64,000 bases of DNA, from positions 11,794,501-11,858,500 of the forward strand of contig NZ_CP012673.1 of NCBI RefSeq assembly GCF_002950945.1. Reading direction: 5' to 3'. Position numbers and translations under genes: made by a program. Positions 56,168 through 64,000 of the stretch are shown here, one piece after another. The notes beneath the pieces were generated by a model, which was not told the origin of the DNA, ran no database searches, and saw only the letters and a list, made by a program, of their open reading frames with translations. Numbering within the stretch: the first letter of the stretch is position 1; every line of letters starts with the position of its first letter. This stretch comes from Sorangium cellulosum. Lineage in GTDB: Bacteria > Myxococcota_A > Polyangia > Polyangiales > Polyangiaceae.

Positions 56168-57399
56168 TCGCTCACCTCGGCGGACCGGAGCGCCTCGACG
56201 CCCGGCAGCTTCTTGCCCTCGATGAGCTCGAGCGAAGCGCCGCCGCCGGTCGAGATGTGGTTGAAGCCGCGGGCGACGTCCTCGCCGGCGACCTTGACCG
56301 CCGCCGCGCTGTCGCCGCCGCCGACCACGGTGAAGCCGGGCGCGTTGCTCATGATGCGCGCGACGTCGAACGTGCCCTTGGAGAAGGCCGGCGTCTCGAA
56401 GAGGCCCATGGGGCCGTTCCAGAACACCGTCTTCGCCTTCTCGATCGCGGCGCCGAAGAGCTCGACCGAGCGGGGCCCGATGTCGAGCGCCATCGTGCCC
56501 TCGGGGATCGTGTCGACCGACGCGGGCGTGCCCTGCGTCGCGTCGATGCCGGAGGCGACGACCACGTCGACGGGCAAGAGGAGCTGGATGCCCCGATCGC
56601 GCGCCTTGCTCATGATCGTGCGTGCGAGCGGGAGCTTGTCCTCCTCGATCCGGCTCTTCTGCACGTTCTTGCCCTGCGCGGCGAGGAAGGTGTTCGCCAT
56701 CGCGCCGCCGATGCACAGGGTGTCGACCACGTTGAGGAGCGCCTCGACCACGTCGATCTTGTCGGAGACCTTGGCGCCGCCGAGGACGGCGACGTACGGC
56801 TTCTCCGGGCGGTCGATGAGCCGGCTCAGCGCCTTGAGCTCCTTCAGGAGGAGCAGGCCGGCGGCGCGCTCGCGCACGAGGCGCGGCAGCGCGTGCACCG
56901 ACGCGTGGGCGCGGTGCACGGCGCCGAAGGCGTCGTCGACGTAGACGTCGCAGAGCTCGGCGAGCTGGCGCGCGAAGCCGTCGTCGTCCTTCTCCTCCTC
57001 CTCGTGGAAGCGGAGGTTCTCCAGGAGACAGATCTGGCCCGCCCGGAGGTCGCAGATGACCTTCTTGGGCGAGTCGCCGACGCAGTCGTCCGGCAGGTGG
57101 ACCTCGTAGCCGGTGAGCTCACTGAGCCGCCCCCCGCACGGCTCGAGCGAGAGCCCCTCGGTCTTGCCCGGCTTCGGGCGGCCGAGGTGCGACGCGAGGA
57201 TGACCTTCGCGCCCGCCTCCATGGCGAGCTTGATCGTCGGGATCGCCTCGCGGATGCGCGAGTCGTCCGTGATCTTGCCCGTCTTCTTGTCGAGCGGGAC
57301 GTTGAAGTCGACGCGGATGAAGACGCGCTTGCCGTTGAGACCGGCGGCGTCGCCGGCCGCGGCGAGATCCTCGATGGAGCGGATTCCGGTGAGCTTCAC
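56164..57399 (-). CDS. pgk: Phosphoglycerate kinase Pgk
   Basis: 411 aa. FIRVDFNVPLD near 27, SHLGRPKPGKTEG near 70, AVLGGAKVSDKI near 204 and GGGDSAAAVKVAG near 360 are the ATP- and substrate-site motifs. Generates ATP from 1,3-bisphosphoglycerate. Starts four bases after the gap stop and overlaps tpiA, so gap-pgk-tpiA is one operon. Confidence 0.98.
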   Translation of the reverse strand: MKLTGIRSIEDLAAAGDAAGLNGKRVFIRVDFNVPLDKKTGKITDDSRIREAIPTIKLAMEAGAKVILASHLGRPKPGKTEGLSLEPCGGRLSELTGYEVHLPDDCVGDSPKKVICDLRAGQICLLENLRFHEEEEKDDDGFARQLAELCDVYVDDAFGAVHRAHASVHALPRLVRERAAGLLLLKELKALSRLIDRPEKPYVAVLGGAKVSDKIDVVEALLNVVDTLCIGGAMANTFLAAQGKNVQKSRIEEDKLPLARTIMSKARDRGIQLLLPVDVVVASGIDATQGTPASVDTIPEGTMALDIGPRSVELFGAAIEKAKTVFWNGPMGLFETPAFSKGTFDVARIMSNAPGFTVVGGGDSAAAVKVAGEDVARGFNHISTGGGASLELIEGKKLPGVEALRSAEVSE

Positions 57400-57403
57400 G
57401 GCG

Positions 57404-58429
57404 CTACACGCCCTTCTTCGCCACGAGCTGCGCGAGGTCGATCATGCGGTTCGAGAAGCCCCACTCGTTGTCGTACCACGAGAAGATCTTCGCGAAGCGA
57501 TCGCCGAGGATCGACGTCATGGTCGCGTCGAACGTGCTGGACGCGGGCGAGCCGATGAAGTCGCCCGAGACGAGCTCCCGGTCCGTGTAGTTGAGGATGT
57601 CCTTCATCGGGCCGGAGTCGGCGGCCTGCTTCATCGCGGCGTGGATGCTGTCCTTCGTGATCGGCTTCTCGGTCTCGAGGGTGAGGTCCACGAGCGAGAC
57701 GTCGACGGTCGGGACGCGGATCGCGAGGCCGTCGAACTTGCCCTTGAGCTCCGGGATCACCTCGGAGAGCGCCTTGGCGGCGCCGGTGCTCGAGGGGATC
57801 ATGTTCACGGCGGCGGCGCGGGCGCGGCGCAGGTCGCCCTTGCGGTGCGGGATGTCGAGCAGGTGCTGGTCGTTCGTGTACGAGTGGACCGTCGTCATCA
57901 GGCCGCGGACGATGCCGAAGTTGTCGAGCATCACCTTCGCGACCGGGGCGAGGCAGTTCGTCGTGCAGGAGCCGCACGAGATCACCGTGTGCTTCGCCGG
58001 ATCGTAGAGGTTGTCGTTGACGCCCATGACGATCGTGAGGTCGTGGCCCTTGGCGGGCGCGCTGATGATCACGCGCTTCGCGCCGGCGTTCAGGTGGCCG
58101 GCGGCCTTCGCCTTGTCCGTGAAGATGCCCGTGCACTCGAGCACGACGTCGACGCCGAGGCTCTTCCACGGCAGCTCGGCCGGATCCTTCAGCGCGAGGA
58201 CCTCGATCTTCTGATCGCCGATGCTGATGTGCTTGTCGCCGTGACCGACCTTCGCCGCCTTGAACTCGCGGTGGATCGAGTCGTACTGGAAGAGGTGGGC
58301 GAGGGTCTTCGGATCCGTCAGGTCGTTGATGGCGACCAGCTCGATGTCCTTCACCCCGCGCTCGACGAGCGCGCGGACAATGCAGCGTCCGATGCGCCCA
58401 AAACCGTTAATTGCGATCTTCGTCGCCAT
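57404..58429 (-). CDS. gap: Glyceraldehyde-3-phosphate dehydrogenase, type I
   Basis: 341 aa. NAD-binding INGFGRIGR at 6-14, catalytic cysteine in SCGSCTTNCLAPV (near 155), His in the family HSYTNDQ region, and the WYDNEWGFSNRM end. The second ATG (58429) gives the canonical start. Head of the gap-pgk-tpiA run. Confidence 0.98.
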   Translation of the reverse strand: MATKIAINGFGRIGRCIVRALVERGVKDIELVAINDLTDPKTLAHLFQYDSIHREFKAAKVGHGDKHISIGDQKIEVLALKDPAELPWKSLGVDVVLECTGIFTDKAKAAGHLNAGAKRVIISAPAKGHDLTIVMGVNDNLYDPAKHTVISCGSCTTNCLAPVAKVMLDNFGIVRGLMTTVHSYTNDQHLLDIPHRKGDLRRARAAAVNMIPSSTGAAKALSEVIPELKGKFDGLAIRVPTVDVSLVDLTLETEKPITKDSIHAAMKQAADSGPMKDILNYTDRELVSGDFIGSPASSTFDATMTSILGDRFAKIFSWYDNEWGFSNRMIDLAQLVAKKGV

Positions 58430-58580
58430 CGCGAACTCCTGGGAAAGTGGCCGGGCGCGATACGTAGTCACCTCGCGCGCGACGGTCAAGCAAAGCTCTC
58501 AGGGGCGGAGCGCCGGCGATCCACCGCGCGCCACCGCGCCGTGCGCCGCGGTAGCGGCGCCTCGGTCGGCTGGCCGGGGA

Positions 58581-58656
58581 GGCGTTCGGGCGGGGGGGCG
58601 TTCGGGCGGGGGGGCGTTCGGGCGGGGGGAGTGTTCGCTCGGGAGTGTTCGCTCGG
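58581..58656. repeat. 16-bp and 14-bp tandem repeats between trxA and gap
   Basis: Three exact 16-bp units GGCGTTCGGGCGGGGG (58581-58596, 58597-58612, 58613-58628), followed by two exact 14-bp units GAGTGTTCGCTCGG (58629-58642, 58643-58656). They share GTTCG. They lie in the 275-bp gap downstream of trxA and upstream of gap. Confidence 0.9.
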
Positions 58657-58704
58657 ATGTGGGCCGCCTCGTCGCGCCGGCCTCGGCGCGGGGCGGGAGC
58701 CCAC

Positions 58705-59028
58705 TCAGACGCTGAGGAGCTGGATCAGCTTCTCGCGGCTCGTGAGGCCGGCCTGCATCCCCGTCTTCTGCCCGTCTTTGAACACCATCACCGTCGGAAC
58801 GCTCCGCACCCCGTACTTCTTGGTCATCTCCGGAGCTGCGTCGATGTCGAGCTTGCCGACCTTCACCTTGCCCTGATAGTCGTCCGCGATCTTGTCCACG
58901 ATCGGCGCGAGCGCCCTGCAGGGCCCGCACCAGGTGGCCGTGAAATCCACGAGCACGGGGATGGGGGATTTGAGGACCTCGGACTCGAAATTCTGGTCCG
59001 TGAAGGTGACGACGTTCTGGCTCGCCAT
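58705..59028 (-). CDS. trxA: Thioredoxin TrxA
   Basis: 107 aa. Active site WCGPC (33-37), D in VDFTATW, cis-Pro in SVPTVMVF. General cytosolic disulfide reductase. The ATG gives the exact thioredoxin length. Divergent from the GyrI-like gene. Confidence 0.97.
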   Translation of the reverse strand: MASQNVVTFTDQNFESEVLKSPIPVLVDFTATWCGPCRALAPIVDKIADDYQGKVKVGKLDIDAAPEMTKKYGVRSVPTVMVFKDGQKTGMQAGLTSREKLIQLLSV

Positions 59029-59256
59029 GATTGTCTCCGTCGGTGCCGCGCTGTTCAGGTTCGGGGCCGCGCCGCGGCGCGCGACACGCAACCCCACAAG
59101 TGACCGAGGCTGCTTCAGCCAGTCGGCCCGAGGCAGAGCGGACGCCCTGTCGGGAAAGGAAATTAACTGGCGCGCACGCCTCCGGCAAGCGAGCGGGTGC
59201 GCGCGCCCGCGAAGACTTCCGCTCCGGTGGTCGTTTTGGTAGATCGCCCGGCCCGG

Positions 59257-59865
59257 ATGTCGTCGGACGAGATCACCCCGAAGCGCCCGCGGGCGCGCGG
59301 CGCGCCCGCGACGGTCCCGCCGGCGACGGCCGAGGTGACGGCGGCCTACCGCGCCGAGGAGACCTGGCGGCAGACGGGCAGAGCGCTCGTCGCGCCGCTC
59401 GAGCGCGCCTTCACGCTGGCCGCGCTCCGCGACGCCTGCGCCCGGCTGGCGGAGCTCGCCGAGCGGCAGCGCCTGAGGATCGTCGAGGAGCCGCTGTTCG
59501 GCCTGAAGGGCGATCCGAGCGAGGATCCGCCGCACCTCTGGGACTACGAGGCCGTGCTGCCGATCCACGGCGCGGCCAGGCCGGAGGGCGAGGTGAACGT
59601 CGCCCGCATCGAGGGCGGGCTGCACCTCGCCGCGGTGACGCCGCGCGGCCTCGGCGATCTGAGGAGCCTGTACCGCTACATGCTCGGCAAGCTCCTGCCC
59701 GCCAAGAAGCAGCAGCTGCTGCGGCCGTACATCCTCCACCGGGTGCAGCGGCCCGCGGGCGGCCGGGAGCGCGAGCCCGACGAGGCGGTCGCGGTCGCGG
59801 TCTACGTGCCGGCGGTGCTCTCGATCAAGCCGGTGCCGGTGCCGGCGAACGAAGCGGAGGCCTGA
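59257..59865 (+). CDS. GyrI-like small-molecule-binding domain protein
   Basis: 202 aa. After a basic/Pro-rich start, RLRIVEEPLFGLKGD and LWDYEAVLPIHG, then EGGLHLAAVTPRGLGDLRSLYRYM follow the pattern of GyrI/effector-binding SHS2 domains, which bind drugs or lipids. No DNA-binding domain. ATG 59257 was preferred over 59197. Function uncertain. Confidence 0.55.
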   Translation: MSSDEITPKRPRARGAPATVPPATAEVTAAYRAEETWRQTGRALVAPLERAFTLAALRDACARLAELAERQRLRIVEEPLFGLKGDPSEDPPHLWDYEAVLPIHGAARPEGEVNVARIEGGLHLAAVTPRGLGDLRSLYRYMLGKLLPAKKQQLLRPYILHRVQRPAGGREREPDEAVAVAVYVPAVLSIKPVPVPANEAEA

Positions 59866-59979
59866 GCGCAGGCGCCCGAACGCGGACGCGGCGCGCGCCG
59901 CACGGCAGGCAGGCCGCGCGACGGCACGCGACGCGCACCACGCCCGCGTACGAGCGCCTGCGCGCGGCGCCGATCCAGG

Positions 59980-60702
59980 ATGGCCCCCCGAACCCTCGTC
60001 ATCACGCCGACCTACAACGAGCGGGACAACCTCGCCGAGTTCGTGAGCTCCGTGCTCGCGGCGGCGCCGGAGGCGCACGTGCTCGTGGTCGACGACGCAT
60101 CGCCGGACGGGACCGGCGCCCTCGGCGACGCGCTCGCCGCCCGCGACGGGCGCGTCCACGTGCTCCACCGCCCGGCCAAGCTGGGGCTCGGCACGGCCTA
60201 CCTGGACGGCTTCCAGCGCGCGCTGGACGGCGGCTACGACGTCGCCTTCGAGATGGACGCGGACCTCTCGCACGACCCCGGCCACCTGCCGGCGTTCCTC
60301 GACGCGATCGCCCAGGGCGCCGACGTGGTCCTCGGCTCGCGCAACGTGCCGGGCGGGGGCGTGGAAGGATGGGGCCTCGGGCGGCACGTGCTCTCGAAGG
60401 GCGGCTCGCTCTACGCGCGGACCATCCTGGGCGTCGGGGTCCGCGACCTCACGACCGGGTACAAGGCGTTCACGCGGCGCGCCCTCCTCTCGCTCGATCT
60501 CGGCAGCGTCCGATCGAACGGCTACGCGTTCCAGATCGAGACGACCTACCGGGCCCTCCGCAAGGGGCTGCGCGTGGTCGAGGTGCCGATCGTGTTCGTC
60601 GACCGGCGCGCGGGCCACTCGAAGATGAGCCGGAGGATCTTCGCCGAGGCGATCGTCGAGGTGTTCCGCCTGCGGCTCGACGCCGCGCTCGGGCGCATCT
60701 GA
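59980..60702 (+). CDS. Polyprenol monophosphomannose synthase-like GT2
   Basis: 240 aa. GT-A fold with VITPTYNERDN near 7, VVDDASPDGT (about 35-44), EMDADLSHDP (DxD-type metal site near 90) and LTTGYKAFTRR. Soluble, without the C-terminal membrane domain of some DPM synthases. Makes polyprenyl-phosphate-mannose (or glucose) from a GDP/UDP-sugar. Could feed GT-C enzymes. Confidence 0.9.
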   Translation: MAPRTLVITPTYNERDNLAEFVSSVLAAAPEAHVLVVDDASPDGTGALGDALAARDGRVHVLHRPAKLGLGTAYLDGFQRALDGGYDVAFEMDADLSHDPGHLPAFLDAIAQGADVVLGSRNVPGGGVEGWGLGRHVLSKGGSLYARTILGVGVRDLTTGYKAFTRRALLSLDLGSVRSNGYAFQIETTYRALRKGLRVVEVPIVFVDRRAGHSKMSRRIFAEAIVEVFRLRLDAALGRI

Positions 60703-60745
60703 GCGCGGCGCCCCGCCGCGGCCCCGCGGCGAGCGGGCCGGCCGC

Positions 60746-62116
60746 TCAGCGCTTCGCGGTGCGGGGCGGCCCCGCCGTAGACCGGTCCTGCTCGTCGGCC
60801 GCCGCGTCGTCGAGCTCCGCGTCCAGATCGAGATCGCTGTCGCGGAAGCGCGCGCGCCCGCCGACCTCCTGATCCTCGACGCGCACGCGCCCGGCCGCGC
60901 CCTCGTCGCGCGGGTCGGCGTCGCCCGCGTCGTCCACCGGCGGGCGCCCCCGGACGACGCGGATCGCGCGCAGCAGCGCGCGCTCGGCCGCGCGGCCCGC
61001 GCTGCGCACGCCACGCGCGGCGTTCTCGCGCAGCACCCGGCCGAACACGATCGAGAGCAGCGTCAGCACCGTCGGGACGATCACCCCGAGCGCGAGGCCG
61101 ACGGCGATGCGGGCGACGGTGAGGCCGAACAGCGCGGCCACGAGCGGCAGGCCCTCGAGGCCGCGGACGGGCCTCACGCGGTAGCCGTGCTTGCGCGCGC
61201 GCCGCTCCTCCTTGCGCTCCCGCTTGCGCGCGCGCCGCTCTTCCTTGCGCCCGCGCCGCTCTTCCTTGCGCCCGGCCGGGCCGCCGGCGGGCTCGCCGGC
61301 GCGCGATCGCTCGGGGGGCGCCCCGCCCCCGCCTAGCCCTTCCAGGAGCGGCGCGATGCGCGCGGCGCGGCGGTCCGGATCGGGCTCCAGCATCGCCGAG
61401 AGCGCCTTGACCAGCCGCGGATCCGCGCGGCCGCCGAGCGCCGCGGGCACGTCGATGGCGAGCCCTCGGTGCGGCAGGTTCTCGGGCTCCTCGCCGGTCA
61501 GCAGGCACATCGCGGTCGCCCCGACCGCGTAGACGTCCGACGCGGCCAGCGCGCGGCCCTGGAACTGCTCCGGCGCCATGTACCCGAACGTGCCGACCAC
61601 GGTGCTCCCACCCTCGGGGCGCAGTCGATCGCGCACCGCGCCGAAATCGACGATCGCGAACGAGCCGTCCGGCCGGCGGATCACGTTGTTCGGCTTGATG
61701 TCGCGGTGGATGACCGGCGGCGCGCGGCCGTGCAGGTAGTCGAGCACGCCCGAGGCGTCCCTCAGGAAACGCACGATCTCGTCCCGGCCGAGCACCGCGC
61801 GGCGGCGGCGCATCGCGCCCAGGCTCTCGCCGTCGATCTTCTCCATCACGAGGAAGAGCGCTCCGTCCTCCTCGAAATGATCGAAGTAGGCAGGCAAGCT
61901 CGGGTGCGAGAGCGAGGAGAGCACCCGCGCCTCGCGCTCGGCGAGCTCCACGCCCTTCCAGCTCGATGCGCCGCGGATCTGGAACCGCTTGATGGCGACG
62001 AGCTTGCCGAGCCGCTTGTCGACCGCCTCGAGCGTGTGCCCCTGAGCCCCTTCGCCCAGGGCGCGCGTGATCACGTAGCGCCCGTCGCGCAACGCCTGGC
62101 CCGGCTCGGAGCTCAT
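60746..62116 (-). CDS. Ser/Thr protein kinase with C-terminal membrane region
   Basis: 456 aa. Kinase domain 14-275: glycine loop GEGAQG (21-26), K43, HRD 137-139, DFG 157-159, APE 181-183. A striking Arg/Lys/Glu linker (about 295-325) is followed by two hydrophobic segments (about 333-370) and an acidic Asp-rich tail. The first loop glycines are less regular than in the kinase at 5-7 kb. ATG 62116 was chosen over 62152. It is divergent from the SPFH gene. Confidence 0.92.
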   Translation of the reverse strand: MSSEPGQALRDGRYVITRALGEGAQGHTLEAVDKRLGKLVAIKRFQIRGASSWKGVELAEREARVLSSLSHPSLPAYFDHFEEDGALFLVMEKIDGESLGAMRRRRAVLGRDEIVRFLRDASGVLDYLHGRAPPVIHRDIKPNNVIRRPDGSFAIVDFGAVRDRLRPEGGSTVVGTFGYMAPEQFQGRALAASDVYAVGATAMCLLTGEEPENLPHRGLAIDVPAALGGRADPRLVKALSAMLEPDPDRRAARIAPLLEGLGGGGAPPERSRAGEPAGGPAGRKEERRGRKEERRARKRERKEERRARKHGYRVRPVRGLEGLPLVAALFGLTVARIAVGLALGVIVPTVLTLLSIVFGRVLRENAARGVRSAGRAAERALLRAIRVVRGRPPVDDAGDADPRDEGAAGRVRVEDQEVGGRARFRDSDLDLDAELDDAAADEQDRSTAGPPRTAKR

Positions 62117-62254
62117 CGCGGGAGCGAGGGTACACCGCCCGGGCAGCGACACCAGCGCGAAGCCGCGGGAGCACGCCCGCGCGCGCTCGTCCGGGCGGGC
62201 GCGCGCGCCGTGGCGGAGCTCCGGTCGCGGAGCGCTCTGCTAGAGTCGCAGGCG

Positions 62255-63157
62255 ATGTCCCTGGTCCTCGTCCTCCTCGCGGCGTTCGCGGTCACGTACC
62301 TCCTGTCGGGGCTGCGGCAGATCAACCAGTGGGAGGCCGCGCTGCGCTTCACGCTCGGCAAGCTGACCGGCCGCGTGTCCCCCGGCGTGACGCTGTTCCT
62401 GCCGGGGCTGCAGGAGCTCCGGCGCATCGACATGCGGATGAAGAACCGCGATCTGCTGCAGCAGATGGTGATCACCCGCGACAACGTGACCACGATGATC
62501 GACGCGGTCATCTACTACCGGGTCATCGATCCGGAGAAGGCCACGCTGGCCGTGGAGAACTACGAGACGGCGATGAAGGACCGCGCGAAGGTCGTGCTGC
62601 GCGACGTGGCGGGCGAGACGCGGCTCGACGAGCTGCTCGCGCACCGCGAGGAGGTCGCCGCCAAGGTGGGCGCGCAGGTCGAGGCGGTGGCGGCGTCGTG
62701 GGGCCTGCACGTGGAGATGATCGGCCTGCAGGACATCGCGCTGCCGCCGCAGATGCAGGAGGTGCTCGCGAAGGGGGCCATCGCCGAGCGCGATCGGCGC
62801 TACGTGGTCATCAAGAGCGAGGCCGACGTGGAGAGCGCGAAGAACTTCGCCGAGGCGGCGAGCATCCTCGCGCGCTCGCCCGGGGCGATGGAGCTCCGGC
62901 GCTTCGAGGCGCTGGCGAACCTGAGCCAGGGCAACACCAAGGTGATCTTCGACCTCGCGAAGCCCTACGACGACGTGCGGCACGCGGCGGCGGCGATGGC
63001 GGAGGCGGCCGCCACCGAGACGAAGCCCGTGCGCGTCCAGGAGGGGCGCCACGCGATCGACGCCGAGGCGCAGCGCGAGGCCGAGGCGACCCTGGAGGCG
63101 GACGCCGCGCTCGAGGTGGAGCGGACCGCGCGGCGCGGGCGCCTGGGCGGGGCGTGA
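62255..63157 (+). CDS. SPFH/Band 7 (slipin/stomatin-like) membrane protein
   Basis: 300 aa. An N-terminal membrane helix (2-18) is followed by an SPFH domain: GRVSPGVTLFLPGLQELRRID, DAVIYYRVIDPEKA, RDVAGETRLDELLAHREEV in pieces. Coiled C-terminal part with AERDRRYVVIKSEAD, a typical oligomerisation region. Organises membrane microdomains. Stop overlaps the next gene's GTG (GTGA). Confidence 0.92.
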   Translation: MSLVLVLLAAFAVTYLLSGLRQINQWEAALRFTLGKLTGRVSPGVTLFLPGLQELRRIDMRMKNRDLLQQMVITRDNVTTMIDAVIYYRVIDPEKATLAVENYETAMKDRAKVVLRDVAGETRLDELLAHREEVAAKVGAQVEAVAASWGLHVEMIGLQDIALPPQMQEVLAKGAIAERDRRYVVIKSEADVESAKNFAEAASILARSPGAMELRRFEALANLSQGNTKVIFDLAKPYDDVRHAAAAMAEAAATETKPVRVQEGRHAIDAEAQREAEATLEADAALEVERTARRGRLGGA

Positions 63158-64000
63158 TCCCGGCGCTGACCGCGCTGAAGGCGGCGGCCGCGGCGCTGCT
63201 CGAGGCGCGCGGCCAGCGCGGCCTCTCCGCCCTGGTCGGCGGCGGCGAGATCGATCTCGCCGGGCCGCCCGAGCGGTGGACCCTGGGGTCGCGCGCGGTG
63301 AGCGCGTCGCGCCTCGCGCTGACCGTCGACGCGCCGGCGTTCGCGGCGCTCACGGCGGACGCGGCCCGCCTCGCGGCGGTGAGGGACGCGTTCGCGAGCG
63401 CGGTCCGCACGCCGGAGACGGAGCTCGCCGATCTGGCGGTGCTGCTGCGCCTGCCCGGCGTGGGGCGCGGGTGGAACCAGGTGTACCGGGAGGCCGCGCC
63501 GCGGGCCGCGCCGGAGCGGCCGCACCCGGACGAGGTCCTCGGCGGCGCGGCGGCGCTGGTCGAGGCCTCGGGCGACGCCCGGGGCGCGGCGATGCTCCGG
63601 CGCGCGCGGCTCGAGGCGGCGCAGGTCCCGAGCAGCGGCGGGGCGGCGCTGGTCCGCTGCGTCGTGCGGCTCGACCCGGCGGACCTCGCCGCGCTGGGCC
63701 GCGACGGCGAGCGCGCGGAGCGGCTGCGGCGCGCCGTGCGCAGCGCCGGGACACGCGCCGCCGAGGCGGTCGTGTCCGTGGAGCTCGCCGCGGCGCTCCG
63801 CCCGCTCGGGGCGGCCGATGCGCCGGAGGCGCGGCTCACGCGGGCGCTCGAGGCGCGCGGCGCCGTCGTGGTGCCCGTCTCCCGCGAGGAGGGAGGTCCT
63901 GGCGCCCGCGAGGAGGGAGGTCCTGGCGGCGGGGGCGTGGAGCTCGCCGTCGTGGCCTCCGGAGAGCTCCTGCGCGTCCGGATCGCGGCCGCCCCGGGGC
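63154..64000 (+). CDS. Partial gene of unknown function, runs off the window
   Basis: GTG start overlapping the SPFH stop, open to the window end (at least 282 codons), so the 3' end is missing. The visible part is Ala/Arg-rich and probably cytosolic, with VKR/LRL helices, RGWNQVYREAAPR and two copies of a REEGGPG peptide encoded by a 21-bp tandem duplication near 63880-63925. No domain recognised; coupling with the SPFH gene suggests a partner. Confidence 0.6.
   Translation, partial: MIPALTALKAAAAALLEARGQRGLSALVGGGEIDLAGPPERWTLGSRAVSASRLALTVDAPAFAALTADAARLAAVRDAFASAVRTPETELADLAVLLRLPGVGRGWNQVYREAAPRAAPERPHPDEVLGGAAALVEASGDARGAAMLRRARLEAAQVPSSGGAALVRCVVRLDPADLAALGRDGERAERLRRAVRSAGTRAAEAVVSVELAAALRPLGAADAPEARLTRALEARGAVVVPVSREEGGPGAREEGGPGGGGVELAVVASGELLRVRIAAAPG

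Noticed and set aside
58705..61014. 769-codon minus-strand frame ending in trxA
   Set aside because: Only the last 107 codons are thioredoxin; the rest is antisense to the GyrI-like and GT2 genes.

Overview
The window is very GC-rich DNA (roughly 70% by eye), densely coded on both strands, with long shadow ORFs opposite most genes. The gene content points to a myxobacterium (Myxococcota), most likely the Sorangium/Polyangium group. The evidence is a MYXO-CTERM-like C-terminus on an FG-GAP surface protein, a MopE-like Ca-binding lipoprotein, two Hanks-type Ser/Thr kinases with C-terminal membrane segments, a REC-DUF4388 response regulator and many lipoproteins of unknown function. The species assignment is inference. 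No rRNA, tRNA, CRISPR array or intact insertion sequence was seen.

Layout. 0.2-9.3 kb (minus strand): ftsH, tilS with a coupled 76-aa protein, an RlmD/RumA-type RNA methyltransferase coupled to a Ser/Thr kinase, then mnmA coupled to a lipoprotein. 9.4-10.8 kb: response regulator. 10.8-13.6 kb: an accessory patch holding a 248-bp element with 41-bp inverted ends, a coupled pair of an ABC-type AAA ATPase and a PD-(D/E)XK-like protein (candidate defence system), a 44-bp tandem-repeat array and a CGCCAAG hairpin element. 13.6-24.1 kb: CPBP protease, purQ with a zinc-ribbon protein and a TSPPY DNA methyltransferase, small lipoproteins, a halogenase-like flavoprotein, a 2Fe-2S ferredoxin, a PDZ lipoprotein, a YbjN-like protein, metK, a MopE-like lipoprotein and a B3/4-domain protein.

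24.2-39.6 kb is a polysaccharide/cell-surface region. It holds a lipoprotein, an O-antigen ligase/polymerase with a long C-terminal soluble domain, the FG-GAP MYXO-CTERM protein, a Wzc-type tyrosine kinase/co-polymerase, a second polymerase-like membrane protein, a WcaI-like GT4, a SAM methyltransferase and a WecA/TagO-type phosphoglycosyl transferase. 39.6-40.76 kb is about 1.2 kb of lower-GC DNA with no convincing gene. 40.76-46.68 kb is a complete isc-type Fe-S cluster operon (iscS-iscU-iscA-hscB-hscA-fdx), headed by a MerR-family protein with a cysteine cluster where an IscR would be expected.

46.7-51.5 kb: a small membrane protein, a two-gene RdgC-like pair beside a decamer-repeat array, ychF, an alcohol-dehydrogenase-like oxidoreductase and a small helical protein. 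51.5-58.4 kb (minus strand): the run gap-pgk-tpiA-secG, followed by a GT-C membrane glycosyltransferase, a WlbB/WbpD-type acetyltransferase and a DegT aminotransferase joined by 4-nt overlaps. 58.7-64 kb: trxA, a GyrI-like protein, a polyprenol-phosphate mannose synthase-like GT2, a second Ser/Thr kinase, an SPFH protein and a partial gene running off the end.

Four-base ATGA/GTGA overlaps are very common, so many neighbours are probably translationally coupled. Several short tandem arrays (10, 16, 18, 37 and 44 bp) sit in intergenic spaces.
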